From Bacteroidales bacterium (GTDB taxonomy: Bacteria; Bacteroidota; Bacteroidia; Bacteroidales; Muribaculaceae): a stretch of DNA of 48,297 nucleotides. The notes under the pieces are model-generated. The model saw only the letters and a program-made list of their open reading frames with translations. It was not told where the DNA came from and ran no database searches. Both the position numbers and the translations under genes were made by a program. Shown in pieces: positions 30,306-39,561 of the stretch (its first letter is position 1; each line of letters opens with the position of its first letter). The stretch is from the NCBI GenBank assembly GCA_004557825.1, contig SFFL01000015.1:1-48297 (forward strand), given 5' to 3'.

Positions 30306-33272
30306 TTACTTCATCTGAAGCGAGATGGTCTTGTCGCCCACAAGGATGCGGTACTCCCCTTTTTCGAGGAATCGTTTGCCCTTTGAATCCACGAAACCAA
30401 GGTCGCGCATCGGCTTGATTTCAAAGGTAAACGTCTTTGTTTCGCCCGGTTTGAGGGTCTTTTTCTCGAAATACTTCAGCTCCTTTACGGGACGGGTGAT
30501 TGAGCAATAGGGATCGCATACATACCACATCACGGTCTCGGCGCCCTCAACATTGCCGGTATTTGTCACAGGCACAGTCACTGTGAGTTTCTTGTCGGAG
30601 GAAGTGAACTCGGTCTTCGACACGGTGGGTTCGCCATAGCTGAATGTGGTGTAGCTCAGACCGTGGCCGAAGGGATAGAGGGGCTGGCTGGTGATATCCT
30701 GATAGAAGCCCTGATGGGGGCGGGCACTCGGACGACGGTTATAATAGATAGGAATCTGACCGGTGGTATAGGGGAAAGTTATAGCGAGCTTGCCGGAGGG
30801 ATTGATGCGGCCGGAGAGGATGCCTGCCATAGCATTGCCGCCACGGATGCCGGGCTGCCATGCTTCAAGAATGGCGTTGCTGATAGGTTCGAGGCGGCAC
30901 AGTTCCAGCGGACGGCCATTGCTCAGCACCAGCACTACAGGCTTGCCTGCAGCTGCAACTGTCTGTGCTAACTGTTCCTGAATGGCTGGGAGGGCGATGG
31001 TAGAACGGGAAGCATTCTCGCCGCTCCAGTGCTTGTCTTCGCCCAGACAAAGAATCACCACATCGGCCCATGCTGCGGCGTCGGCAGCTTCCTTGAAGCC
31101 CGACGCATCATCGCCGTCAAGGCCACAGCCTGCGGCATAGCGGATTTCAGCATCCTTGCCAAATTCGTTGACAATGCCCTCATACCAGGTGACAACCTCA
31201 TCCGGACGTCCCTGGCTGGCCCAGCTTCCGAGCAGATTTCCTTGATCTTTGGCCAAAGGACCAATGACAGCAATCTTCTTCACATCGCGAAGCGGCAGGG
31301 TGAGGGTGGAATCGTTTTTCAGAAGCACCATCGATTCGGCCGCAAGTTTTTCAGCGGTTTTCAGTGATGCCGGACGGAGGAAACGGTCGGGATGATTGCC
31401 GGTATAGGGGCGTTCAAACAGGCCGAGGCGGAATTTCAGGCGGAGCACACGGCGCACGGCGTCGTCGACAGTCGTCTGCGACACCTTTCCGGCAGCCACG
31501 AGTTCGGCCAGGTGCTTGTCGTAGGCATTGCTCATCATATCCATCTCCAGACCGGCATTGAGAGCCAACTCTGCAGCCTCGCGCTTGTCGGCAGCAATGC
31601 CCTGGTTGATAAGCTGCTGCACAGCGCCCCAGTCGCTCACCACGAAACCGTCGTGGTGCCAGCGGTTTTTGAGCACGTCGGTCAGTGTATAGTGGTTGGC
31701 CGAGCCGGGGATGCCGCTGATATTGTTGAAGGAACTCATCACGGTGGCGGCACCGGCCTTAATACCGGCCTGGAAAGAGGGAAGATATGTATCCCAGAGA
31801 GTTTGCGGAGAGATTTCGGTATAGACATAGTCGCGGCCGGCCTCAGATGCGCCGTAACCAACGTAATGCTTCATACAGGCAGCCACAGTGGTGGTATCGG
31901 CAAGATTCTTGCCCTGATAGCCGCGCACAGCAGCGGCGCCAAAGACGGAATTTGCGTAAGGGTCTTCGCCGTAGCCTTCAGCCACACGTCCCCAGCGGGG
32001 GTCGTGGGCCACATCCACCATCGGCGAGAAGGTCCAGTCGATGCCCGACATTGCGGCCTCCTGGGCAGCCACCGCAGAAGCTTTGCGGGTCAAAGCCGGA
32101 TTCCAGGAACATGCCTGAGCCAGAGGGATAGGGAATGTGGTGCGGAAACCGTGGATTACATCGTGACCGAAAATCACAGGAATGCCGAGGCGCGACTGCT
32201 CCATAGCGCGGCGCTGCATGGCATTGCGAGCGTCGGGAACAGTGTCAAAACATATCAGCGATCCGATTTCGGCAGGTATATTGTCTACAGCGCCAACATT
32301 GTTGGGGTTGTGGTCCTCACCGAGAATATACTGGTTGAGCTGGAGCACCTTCTCATCGAGGGTCATACGCTTCAGCCGGTCGTCGACGCGGATTTCTACA
32401 GGCACATCGCTCTGCTTATAGAGCGTTGAGGATGCCTCCAAATTGCTCAGGTCGGTGACATCGTCGGGCTTGGCAATGGCGGCGGCAGCGGCAGCACGGG
32501 CAGCCTTGGCCAGATCAGGGTTCATTCCGGATGGTGCCCAGCTCCCGGCAGTAACATCCTTGCCGAACAGCTTGCCATACCAGGCCAGGGCGGCGGTAAA
32601 GCGGCCCACACCGAGATCCAGGTGGTAGCCGTCGCGGTTCATATTGTCGCCGATATAGGTGGTACGTGCATTCTGCACGGCGGTACCTGCGGGAATTATG
32701 GTCTTGATTTTGCCCAGCTTCGCGGCGCGCTTGTTGGCGTCGACAATAGCGCGATACATCATAAGCTGGTCGTTGCCGTAGTTCTTGAACCCGGAATGTG
32801 TGGAACCTTGCTGATAAGCCCAGGTCTGGTGAAGCACGATTTTAGCCTTTTTCGGGCCGTTTTTACGCAGATAGTTGAGCAACTCGGGGAGCGACTCGGC
32901 GTAGGTGTCGTATTTGCCCGACAGGGGGCTGGCCTGCTGTACGGAGATTATATCCCATTTATCATCGGCAAGCGCATCGGCGATAGAGGCTTTGCCGCGC
33001 TCTATGCGCTTTCCGTCGGCTCCGATATAGCGGTAGTCGTAGGACTTGGCATTGCTGCGCAGATTATCGACGTGGCGCGAGATGGGGCAACCGCCGATAA
33101 AGAGCGACCCTACGATGGCGGTATCTCCCTCGGCAGCAGCGATTTCATGGAAGTATTGCTCCACGGCATCGCGCGAGAAGCTGTTGCCCACGGTGAGGAC
33201 TCTCAGCGTACGGGCCGAAGCTCCCGCTGCAATCAGGAGCAGTGCAAGAAATAATGTAAGATTACGTTTCAT
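30306..33272 (-). CDS. DUF4886 (SGNH-like) - glycoside hydrolase family 3 fusion
   Basis: 988 aa, intact. Signal peptide 1-20 (MKRNLTLFLALLLIAAGASA). Residues about 22-245 are a DUF4886/SGNH-type domain: GNSFS with Ser31, the oxyanion GG 60-61, and the DGYHLD box with Asp214 and His217, so possibly a carbohydrate esterase. From about 290 it is a BglX-type GH3: GHDVIHGF (369), RWGRVAEGYGEDP (427), KHYVGYG (468), nucleophile Asp547 in SDW, PFGHGLSYTTF, and a fibronectin-like C-terminus. The fusion could remove an acyl group and then a beta-glucosyl unit from the same exported substrate. It is flanked by two broken hydrolase genes. Confidence 0.88.
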   Translation of the reverse strand: MKRNLTLFLALLLIAAGASARTLRVLTVGNSFSRDAVEQYFHEIAAAEGDTAIVGSLFIGGCPISRHVDNLRSNAKSYDYRYIGADGKRIERGKASIADALADDKWDIISVQQASPLSGKYDTYAESLPELLNYLRKNGPKKAKIVLHQTWAYQQGSTHSGFKNYGNDQLMMYRAIVDANKRAAKLGKIKTIIPAGTAVQNARTTYIGDNMNRDGYHLDLGVGRFTAALAWYGKLFGKDVTAGSWAPSGMNPDLAKAARAAAAAAIAKPDDVTDLSNLEASSTLYKQSDVPVEIRVDDRLKRMTLDEKVLQLNQYILGEDHNPNNVGAVDNIPAEIGSLICFDTVPDARNAMQRRAMEQSRLGIPVIFGHDVIHGFRTTFPIPLAQACSWNPALTRKASAVAAQEAAMSGIDWTFSPMVDVAHDPRWGRVAEGYGEDPYANSVFGAAAVRGYQGKNLADTTTVAACMKHYVGYGASEAGRDYVYTEISPQTLWDTYLPSFQAGIKAGAATVMSSFNNISGIPGSANHYTLTDVLKNRWHHDGFVVSDWGAVQQLINQGIAADKREAAELALNAGLEMDMMSNAYDKHLAELVAAGKVSQTTVDDAVRRVLRLKFRLGLFERPYTGNHPDRFLRPASLKTAEKLAAESMVLLKNDSTLTLPLRDVKKIAVIGPLAKDQGNLLGSWASQGRPDEVVTWYEGIVNEFGKDAEIRYAAGCGLDGDDASGFKEAADAAAWADVVILCLGEDKHWSGENASRSTIALPAIQEQLAQTVAAAGKPVVLVLSNGRPLELCRLEPISNAILEAWQPGIRGGNAMAGILSGRINPSGKLAITFPYTTGQIPIYYNRRPSARPHQGFYQDITSQPLYPFGHGLSYTTFSYGEPTVSKTEFTSSDKKLTVTVPVTNTGNVEGAETVMWYVCDPYCSITRPVKELKYFEKKTLKPGETKTFTFEIKPMRDLGFVDSKGKRFLEKGEYRILVGDKTISLQMK

Positions 33273-33304
33273 GGATAACGTTTTGTGGTTTACGTTATAT
33301 AACC

Positions 33305-34497
33305 TTAACGTTTGCTGTTATAGAAATCGTGCATAATAGACCAGCTTTTTTTCGCTGGCCGCGGTCGGAGACAAGCCACTTGCGGTTCCAGCCCTCCTGA
33401 TTTGTGGGGTGGAAACGGAAAGGCGACCGGAAATCGAACAGAATCCAGGGCGACACACCGGCGAGGTTGGGAATGTTTTCCATCATCCTGAGATTGTCGC
33501 GGTAGAGTTTGGCCTGATAATCTTCGCTCCAGGAGCTTTTCACATTCTCCGACCCTGCCTGACCGTAAAGCGCCTCACCGCCGAATTCGGTGATGATCAG
33601 CGGCTTGTTCGGCGTAACATCCCACACGCATTTGTCGGGAGTGAGGGGCCAGTCGTGATACCTCCCCATATACTTGTTCACACCCACTACATCGAGATTG
33701 TCGGTGAAGGAATCGTCCATTGTGAAGATCTGCCTATCGGGGTCGAAATAAACCAGGTCAAAAGCGGCTGTGTATAAGCGGGTTGTATCGGCATCGCGGC
33801 CGGTTTTCAGCAACTCTTTCAGGAAGGCATTGCGCTGCGGCGAAGGCCTTGTTTCGTTGGCCACGCCCCAGAAACCCACTGCGCAGCGGTTTTTGTCGCG
33901 GGCAATCATCTCGGTGAGCATCCCCCGAGCCTTTGTGAGAGTGCTGTCGGAGGTGAAATCGATACCTTGCCAGATTGGAATCTCCTCCCAGAGGAGAATA
34001 CCCATCTCCTCGGCCATCCTTACAGTGTACTCGTTCTGCGGATAGTGGGCCAGACGCACCATATTCACGCCCAGGTCGCGGGCTTCGCCAAGGAGCATTT
34101 CAGCGTCGGCCTTTGAGAAAGCGCGCCCCATACGCTGCGGTATCTCCTCGTGGAATGAAACACAGCGCATAAACACCGGCTTGCCGTTGACAAGTATTTT
34201 CGTGGCGTCGATGTCGATGTTGCGGAAACCGATGCGATCGGTCACAGTGTCGGCGCCGCCCGTAACCTTCACATCGTAAAGCACAGGTGCATCAAGAGCC
34301 CAGCGGCGCAGATTGCGCGCAGTGATCTTGCCGGCGAAGCGGCCTGCGGCATCGGTGACGCCCTCCAGGCTCTTTTTCAGCTCCGGAATCTCCACCTTCA
34401 CCTTTTCACCGGCCACGGGCTGCGACATAGCCACATCCACATAAATCTTCTCGGGATTCTTCCGGTCGAGGCGCACGAAATAATCCTTTACATAATT
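33305..34497 (-). pseudogene. Glycoside hydrolase family 2 fragment, 5-prime truncated and frameshifted
   Basis: From about 34497 the frame has a GH2 Ig-like domain (YFVRLDRKNPEKIYVDVAM) and a full TIM barrel (KILVNGKPVFMRCVSFHEEI, GVNMVRLAHYPQ, acid/base Glu in WGVANE, nucleophile Glu in PLIITEFGGEAL). It lacks the N-terminal jelly-roll (about 150-200 residues) and any signal; upstream residues are translation of a terminator region. Near the end, a run of seven A (T7 at 33346-33352 on the plus strand) shifts the frame: the frame that fits the family tail continues SWSIMHDFYNSKR and stops at 33305-33307. Probably once a secreted beta-galactosidase/glucuronidase-type enzyme, 32 bp from the fusion gene. 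Confidence 0.82.
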
Positions 34498-34585
34498 GTT
34501 GCAACGGCCGAAAAATTCTTTAGGGTATTTTTTCAAAAAATTTGTAAAAAAATAGCGCTGTGTCCAAATTCTCCACAAAATAAGT

Positions 34586-34616
34586 AGCCCGACAACACTC
34601 AATGTGCTGCCGGGCT
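34586..34616 (-). terminator. Terminator-like hairpin at the break point of the GH2 fragment
   Basis: Arms 34586-34598 (AGCCCGACAACAC) and 34604-34616 (GTGCTGCCGGGCT) pair with two A-C mismatches on the plus strand but as G-U pairs in minus-strand RNA, followed by ACTTATTTTG. It would end the leftward lipoprotein transcript. It lies about 90 bp from where GH2 homology stops. Confidence 0.6.
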
Positions 34617-34649
34617 GATATATAAAGCTATTGGAAGATATGCCAGGTT

Positions 34650-34745
34650 ATGCGCCTGTCATATGTAAAAGAATTATTGACCTGTATTCTGTAAAGGATT
34701 ATTTGCCTGTATTCTGTAAAGTATTTATTTGCCTGTCATCTGCGA
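34650..34745. repeat. Tandem repeat of the lipoprotein gene tail (about 26 bp, 3.5 copies)
   Basis: The last codons of the lipoprotein gene (minus strand, ATGACAGGCAAATAA) and the following dozen bases recur three times with changes, at roughly 34720, 34695 and 34668, each with an ACAGG(C/T) core and a TAA-like triplet. The unit is A/T-rich. It is another example of a duplicated gene end. Confidence 0.65.
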
Positions 34746-35342
34746 GGGGTCCTGACGGCGGAAAGTGAGATCCTTGTGATGCAGTTCGCAGAGCATAAGG
34801 TCTTTCTTGATTTCGATATCATCCATTTCGGTGAGGTTGGCAAACACGCGCTGTGCGGCGTGGGTAATCTGCTGGGTTGCCAAAACGGAAGCTGCAGGCT
34901 TGAGATGGGTAAGCGTGGAGCTGCTTTCGCCATCGAGCACGTCATAGTTGAGCCGCACTGCCTGCGGATCAACGTTTACAGTCATCGAGGAGGCGTCGAG
35001 ACTGAGGGTAATCTCGTCATCGTCGCGAGCCTGATATATGCCGGAGATGGTAGCGGTGCCCGAGGCGGTGATGGTGAGAGGTGTCACTATAGAGTCGTTG
35101 GCAGGCATTACATTCTCGACGGTGATAAAGGTGGTCATCGTCACACTCCCCTCGCCATTGTCGCCGGTGGGGTTAAATTCCATCAGGCGCACCATCGATG
35201 CCTTTGCGGCACCGGTATCGGCAAGAGTTTCGGGGGCACCGGCCCACACACCCTGAAGGTCTTCGGAAAGTTTCTGACGTTCATTACATCCCGACAGCAG
35301 CAGTGCTGTGAAAGCTATCGGGAGAAACAGAGTTTTTTTCAT
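34725..35342 (-). CDS. Predicted lipoprotein, lipocalin-like size (205 aa)
   Basis: From ATG 35342, MKKTLFLPIAFTALLLSGCN has a lipobox (LLSGC) with Cys19. The mature region starts LSEDLQGVWAGAPETLADT and contains alternating strands (SVTMTTFITVENVMP, ATISGIYQARDDDEITLSLD) consistent with a beta-barrel or lipocalin-like fold in which L.G.W is the first strand. The C-terminus is helical. Likely periplasmic or outer-membrane; function unknown. It is divergent from ychF, and the 122-bp gap between them holds the ychF promoter. Confidence 0.72.
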   Translation of the reverse strand: MKKTLFLPIAFTALLLSGCNERQKLSEDLQGVWAGAPETLADTGAAKASMVRLMEFNPTGDNGEGSVTMTTFITVENVMPANDSIVTPLTITASGTATISGIYQARDDDEITLSLDASSMTVNVDPQAVRLNYDVLDGESSSTLTHLKPAASVLATQQITHAAQRVFANLTEMDDIEIKKDLMLCELHHKDLTFRRQDPSQMTGK

Positions 35343-35406
35343 TATCATAGTGAATAAAAATTTTCAATTGTTATATAATCTTAAACACCTGAACCCCCTG
35401 TTTTTG

Positions 35407-35437
35407 TTTGCCCTCTGAGAAAAAATTCGTAACTTTG
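35407..35437 (+). promoter_or_regulatory. Promoter of ychF
   Basis: TTTG (35407-35410), 19 bases, TAACTTTG (35430-35437): consensus. The leader is about 22 bases. Confidence 0.75.
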
Positions 35438-35463
35438 CGGCCAAATATAAGAACATCCGATAT

Positions 35464-36567
35464 ATGTCACTACAATGTGGAATAGTAGGGCTTCCCAATG
35501 TAGGAAAGTCCACTCTTTTCAACTGTTTGTCAAACGCAAAAGCGCAGTCGGCCAATTTTCCTTTCTGCACCATCGAGCCTAACGTAGGCGTAATCACGGT
35601 GCCCGACGAGCGCCTCAACAAGCTTGTGGAGATGTGCAATCCGCGCTCTATCGTGCCTGCTACGGTGGAGATTGTCGACATCGCAGGTCTGGTGAAGGGT
35701 GCCAGCCGAGGCGAGGGTCTGGGCAACAAGTTCCTGGCCAACATCCGCGAGACCGATGCCATCCTGCATGTGCTCCGCTGCTTCGACGACGATAATATTA
35801 CCCATGTCGACGGCACGGTCGACCCCGTCCGCGACAAGGAGATAATCGATACAGAACTTCAACTGAAAGACCTCGAGACCATCGAGAGCCGCATCACGCG
35901 CACTCAGAAGCAGGCGCAGACCGGCGGCGACAAGGTGGCCAAAATGCAGTATGAAGTGCTGTGCAAATTCAAGGAAGCTCTCGACCAGGGCAAGCCTGCG
36001 CGCAGCGTGAGCCTCGACACCCCCGACGAGAAGAAGTTTGCCCGCGAGCTGTTTCTGCTCACCGACAAGCCCGTGCTCTATGTCTGCAACGTCGACGATG
36101 CGTCGGCTGTCAGCGGCAACCATTACGTGGATGCCGTGCGCGAGGCCATCAAGGATGAGGATGCCTCTCTGATGATTGTGGCCGCGCAGACCGAAAGCGA
36201 GATTGCCGAGCTTGACACCTTCGAGGAGCGTCAGGAATTCCTGCAGGAAATCGGGCTGGAGGAGTCGGGCGTGTCGCGTCTGATTCGTGCCGCCTACGCG
36301 CTGCTCAACCTCAAGACATTCTTCACCGCAGGCGCCGACGAGGTGCGTGCCTGGACATTTGTCGACGGCTGGAAGGCTCCGAAGTGCGCCGGTGTAATCC
36401 ACACCGACTTCGAGAAGGGCTTCATCCGCGCCCAGGTGATCAAATACTACGATTTCGTGACTCTCGGCGGCGAGGCTGCCGTGCGCGACGCCGGCAAGAT
36501 GGGTGTCGAGGGCAAGGAATATATCGTGCAGGATGGCGACATTATGCACTTCCTGTTCAATAATTAA
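35464..36567 (+). CDS. ychF: YchF/Ola1-type ribosome-binding ATPase
   Basis: 367 aa. The P-loop GLPNVGKST (9-17) is followed by the switch DIAGLVKGAS, a coiled-coil insertion (residues about 125-180), and a TGS domain at the end (AGADEVRAWTFVDG.KAP, EGKEYIVQDGDIMHFLF). YchF prefers ATP over GTP and associates with ribosomes, with roles in stress translation. Single gene with its own promoter. Confidence 0.96.
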   Translation: MSLQCGIVGLPNVGKSTLFNCLSNAKAQSANFPFCTIEPNVGVITVPDERLNKLVEMCNPRSIVPATVEIVDIAGLVKGASRGEGLGNKFLANIRETDAILHVLRCFDDDNITHVDGTVDPVRDKEIIDTELQLKDLETIESRITRTQKQAQTGGDKVAKMQYEVLCKFKEALDQGKPARSVSLDTPDEKKFARELFLLTDKPVLYVCNVDDASAVSGNHYVDAVREAIKDEDASLMIVAAQTESEIAELDTFEERQEFLQEIGLEESGVSRLIRAAYALLNLKTFFTAGADEVRAWTFVDGWKAPKCAGVIHTDFEKGFIRAQVIKYYDFVTLGGEAAVRDAGKMGVEGKEYIVQDGDIMHFLFNN

Positions 36568-36639
36568 CCTACCCTTTCCGTTCAATACACAGCCGCTTCG
36601 GCTTAGACCTATTACAGAATCTACAAATATATAAATATA

Positions 36640-38679
36640 ATGAAGAAATTTGCAATGACATTCGGCGCACTGGCTCTGACCGCATCCTGCGCGATGGCCG
36701 CCCAGCATCTGGCAAGCGTCGACAAAGCAGGCATCGACAACTCGATTCCCGCCGGCGAGGACTTCTACCGCCACGTCAACAATGGCTGGATGCAAGCCCA
36801 CCCCCTCACCGATGAATATTCACGTTACGGTATGTTCAACGTCCTCAACGACGAGGCCGAAAAGAATGTAAAGGATATTGTGCTCCATCTTGGCGAGTCA
36901 AATCCCCAGAAAGGTACCAACGCCTACAAGGTTTGGACGCTCTATTCGCAGGCTATGGATTCGGTGCGCCGCAACAACGAAGGCAACGCTCCTATCCGCG
37001 CTCACCTGAAGAAAATCGAGAACACTCCCCACGAGGGTATGGAGGATCTTTTCCTCTGGATGCACGGCAACTACTCCTCCCCCTTCTTCCAGGCCGGCCC
37101 GATGGAAAACCTCGTCAACTCAAATGAGTATGCAATGTATGTGTCGGGTGGTTCGCTCGGTATGGGCGACCGCGACTACTACCTGCTCAACGACAAGGAC
37201 AACACCCGCATCCGCAACGCTTATAAGAAGCTCATTACCGACCAGATGGTCAATGCCGGCTACTCGAAAAAAGATGCCAAGCGCATTATGAAAAATGTGA
37301 TGAAGATCGAGACCGCTTTGGCCGACTCCACCTGGACCCGCGAGGAAAGCCGCAACATCCCGGCTATGTACAATCCCCGCACTTTCGCCCAGCTCAAGGA
37401 GCTTTATCCCCACATCAACTGGGACCGCTTCTTCATCGAGACTATGGGTATCGAATCGCCCGATAATGTAATCGTGACCGAGCTGAAGACCGTGAAGCAG
37501 GCCGACAATCTGATGGCCTCGCTCACCGACCGCGAAATCAAGGACTACTATCTCTGGAAATATGTGGCTCAGGCCGCTCCCTACCTCAGCGACAAGTTCA
37601 CCGACACCGCATTTGAGTTCTCAAAGGTAATGTCGGGTGTAAAGCAGCAGCGTCCGCGCTGGAAGCGCTCGCTGGCTACCGCAGAGGGTCTGCTTGGCGA
37701 GGCCGTGGGCCAGCTCTATGTGGAAAAATACTTCCCCGAAAGCTCCAAGGAGCAGATGCTTGAGCTTGTCAACAACCTCAAGCACGCCCTGGGCAAGCAC
37801 ATCATCGACCTTCCCTGGATGAGCACCGACACCAAGATGAAAGCAATGGAGAAGCTAAATGCCTTCACCGTGAAAATCGGTTATCCCGACAAGTGGAAAG
37901 ACTATTCCGCTATGGAAATCGACGAAGCCCTCCCCCTCTACGAGAATGTGCACAACGCTCAGATGTGGCACCAGAAAGAGACATACGCCAAGTGGGGCAA
38001 ACCCGTCGACAAGACTGAATGGGGTATGACTCCTCAGACTGTCAACGCTTACTACTCGCCGCTGGCCAATGAAATTGTGTTCCCCGCAGCTATCCTGCAG
38101 GCTCCTTTCTTCAACCCTGAGGCTACCGACGCCGAGAACTACGGCGGTATCGGCGTGGTTATCGGTCACGAGATGAGCCACGGCTTCGACGACCAGGGCT
38201 GCAACTTCGACGCCAAGGGCAATATGGTGAACTGGTGGACCGATGAGGATGCAAAAGCATTCAAAGACCTCACAAAGGGGCTGGCCGATCAGTTCGACAA
38301 GATTGAAATCCTTCCCGGCCTTATGGCCAACGGTGAATACACCCTCGGCGAAAACATCGGCGACCAGGGCGGTCTGCGCGTATCGCACACCGCTTTCCTC
38401 GACTCTCAGAAGGCCAAGGGCGTAGACATCGAATCGAAAGATGCCCTAATCGACGGCTTCACTCCCGAGCAGGTGTTCTACCTCAACTACGCCAACATCT
38501 GGGCCACCAATATCCGCGACGCCGAGAAGCGCAACCTCACTATCGGCGACGTTCACTCGCTGGCCGAGAACCGCGTGAATGTGACTCTGCGCAACATCAC
38601 TCCCTTCCTGAAGGCCTTCGGCATCAAGCCCGGCGACAAGCTCTACCTCTCTCCCGAGGAGCAGGTAGTAATCTGGTAA
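36640..38679 (+). CDS. M13-family zinc metallopeptidase (neprilysin/PepO-like)
   Basis: 679 aa, near the family's usual length. The N-terminus MKKFAMTFGALALTASCAMA is a signal; a Cys at 17 could also be read as a weak lipobox. M13 landmarks are intact: the substrate-binding VNAYYSP, the zinc motif HEMSH (His510, Glu511, His514), the third ligand Glu571 in GENIGDQGG, and the C-terminal RVN segment. It should trim peptides in the periplasm or outside. It is 72 bp after ychF. Confidence 0.92.
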   Translation: MKKFAMTFGALALTASCAMAAQHLASVDKAGIDNSIPAGEDFYRHVNNGWMQAHPLTDEYSRYGMFNVLNDEAEKNVKDIVLHLGESNPQKGTNAYKVWTLYSQAMDSVRRNNEGNAPIRAHLKKIENTPHEGMEDLFLWMHGNYSSPFFQAGPMENLVNSNEYAMYVSGGSLGMGDRDYYLLNDKDNTRIRNAYKKLITDQMVNAGYSKKDAKRIMKNVMKIETALADSTWTREESRNIPAMYNPRTFAQLKELYPHINWDRFFIETMGIESPDNVIVTELKTVKQADNLMASLTDREIKDYYLWKYVAQAAPYLSDKFTDTAFEFSKVMSGVKQQRPRWKRSLATAEGLLGEAVGQLYVEKYFPESSKEQMLELVNNLKHALGKHIIDLPWMSTDTKMKAMEKLNAFTVKIGYPDKWKDYSAMEIDEALPLYENVHNAQMWHQKETYAKWGKPVDKTEWGMTPQTVNAYYSPLANEIVFPAAILQAPFFNPEATDAENYGGIGVVIGHEMSHGFDDQGCNFDAKGNMVNWWTDEDAKAFKDLTKGLADQFDKIEILPGLMANGEYTLGENIGDQGGLRVSHTAFLDSQKAKGVDIESKDALIDGFTPEQVFYLNYANIWATNIRDAEKRNLTIGDVHSLAENRVNVTLRNITPFLKAFGIKPGDKLYLSPEEQVVIW

Positions 38680-38707
38680 TCAATTATCACCCAACTACAT
38701 ATCAGGT

Positions 38708-38730
38708 CCTGCGGGTGCTATGCCCGCAGG
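38708..38730 (+). terminator. Terminator hairpin after the M13 peptidase
   Basis: CCTGCGGG (38708-38715) pairs with CCCGCAGG (38723-38730) around a 7-base loop, then CCTGTATTGG. The T-tract is poor, so strength is uncertain. Confidence 0.55.
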
Positions 38731-38781
38731 CCTGTATTGGTTATTAAGGGGCACTGATTTGTAAATTAGGATCACTGAATC

Positions 38782-39546
38782 ATGAGCACTATCTTCATCA
38801 CGGGCGGGGCCACCGGAATCGGTGCGGCCACGGTAAACAAAATGCTCGACGAGGGCTGGAACGTAGGCTTTATGGACATCGACACCGAAAATGCCCACAG
38901 CCTCTGCAATGCCAACTGCAATCGAGCCGACCGTCTGCTGTTCGTTGAGGGCAACACCCGCTCGCGCGATGATATCCGCCGTGCGGTGGAGGCCACAGTG
39001 GAGCGATTCGGCGCCCTCAACAGCGTGTTTGCCAACGCCGGAATCCATCGCCGCGACACTCTGCTCGATGTCAGCGACGAGGAGTTGCATCTGGTGATCG
39101 ACACCAATATCTACGGCACCATCGACACACTGCGCGAAGCTGTGCCGCAACTTATAAAAGCCGGAGGCGGTTCGGTGGTAATCAACTGCTCCGACCAGTG
39201 GTTTGTAGGGAAGGCGCACACCTTTGCCTACGGCCTTACCAAAGGCGCCCTCGGCCAGATGACCCGTTCACTTGCCATCGACCTCGGGCCAAAGAACATC
39301 CGCGTCAACGCCATCTGCCCCGGCACAATCCACACCCCGCTCGTCGACCGGCTGTTTGAGAAGTTCTCGGCTATCGACGGCAAGAGCATCGAGCAATACT
39401 GGGAGGAGGAAAACGCCCTGTTTGCCCGAGGAGAAGCCGGAAAACCGGAGGAGGTGGCCAACCTTGTTTATTTCCTTGCATCCGACCAGTCGTCGTTCTG
39501 CACCGGAGGTCACTACCTCATCGACGGCGGTCTGGTAGCCCGTTAA
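38782..39546 (+). CDS. Short-chain dehydrogenase/reductase
   Basis: 254 aa. Rossmann glycine motif GGATGIG (8-14), Asp37-38 region FMDID suggesting NAD preference, NAG near 91, catalytic Ser in INCSDQW, Tyr150 and Lys154 in YGLTK, and the C-terminal ICPGTIHTPL and GGHYLIDGG. It resembles sugar/polyol or 2-keto-3-deoxy-type SDRs; the substrate cannot be told. It is separated from the M13 gene by a hairpin. Confidence 0.88.
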   Translation: MSTIFITGGATGIGAATVNKMLDEGWNVGFMDIDTENAHSLCNANCNRADRLLFVEGNTRSRDDIRRAVEATVERFGALNSVFANAGIHRRDTLLDVSDEELHLVIDTNIYGTIDTLREAVPQLIKAGGGSVVINCSDQWFVGKAHTFAYGLTKGALGQMTRSLAIDLGPKNIRVNAICPGTIHTPLVDRLFEKFSAIDGKSIEQYWEEENALFARGEAGKPEEVANLVYFLASDQSSFCTGGHYLIDGGLVAR

Positions 39547-39561
39547 GTCCTGCCCCCATCT

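Noticed and set aside
31392..32429. 345-aa plus-strand open frame
   Set aside because: Antisense to the GH3 domain of the intact fusion gene.
35530..36801. 423-aa minus-strand open frame
   Set aside because: Antisense to ychF and the start of the M13 peptidase; both plus-strand genes have complete motifs and ychF a consensus promoter.
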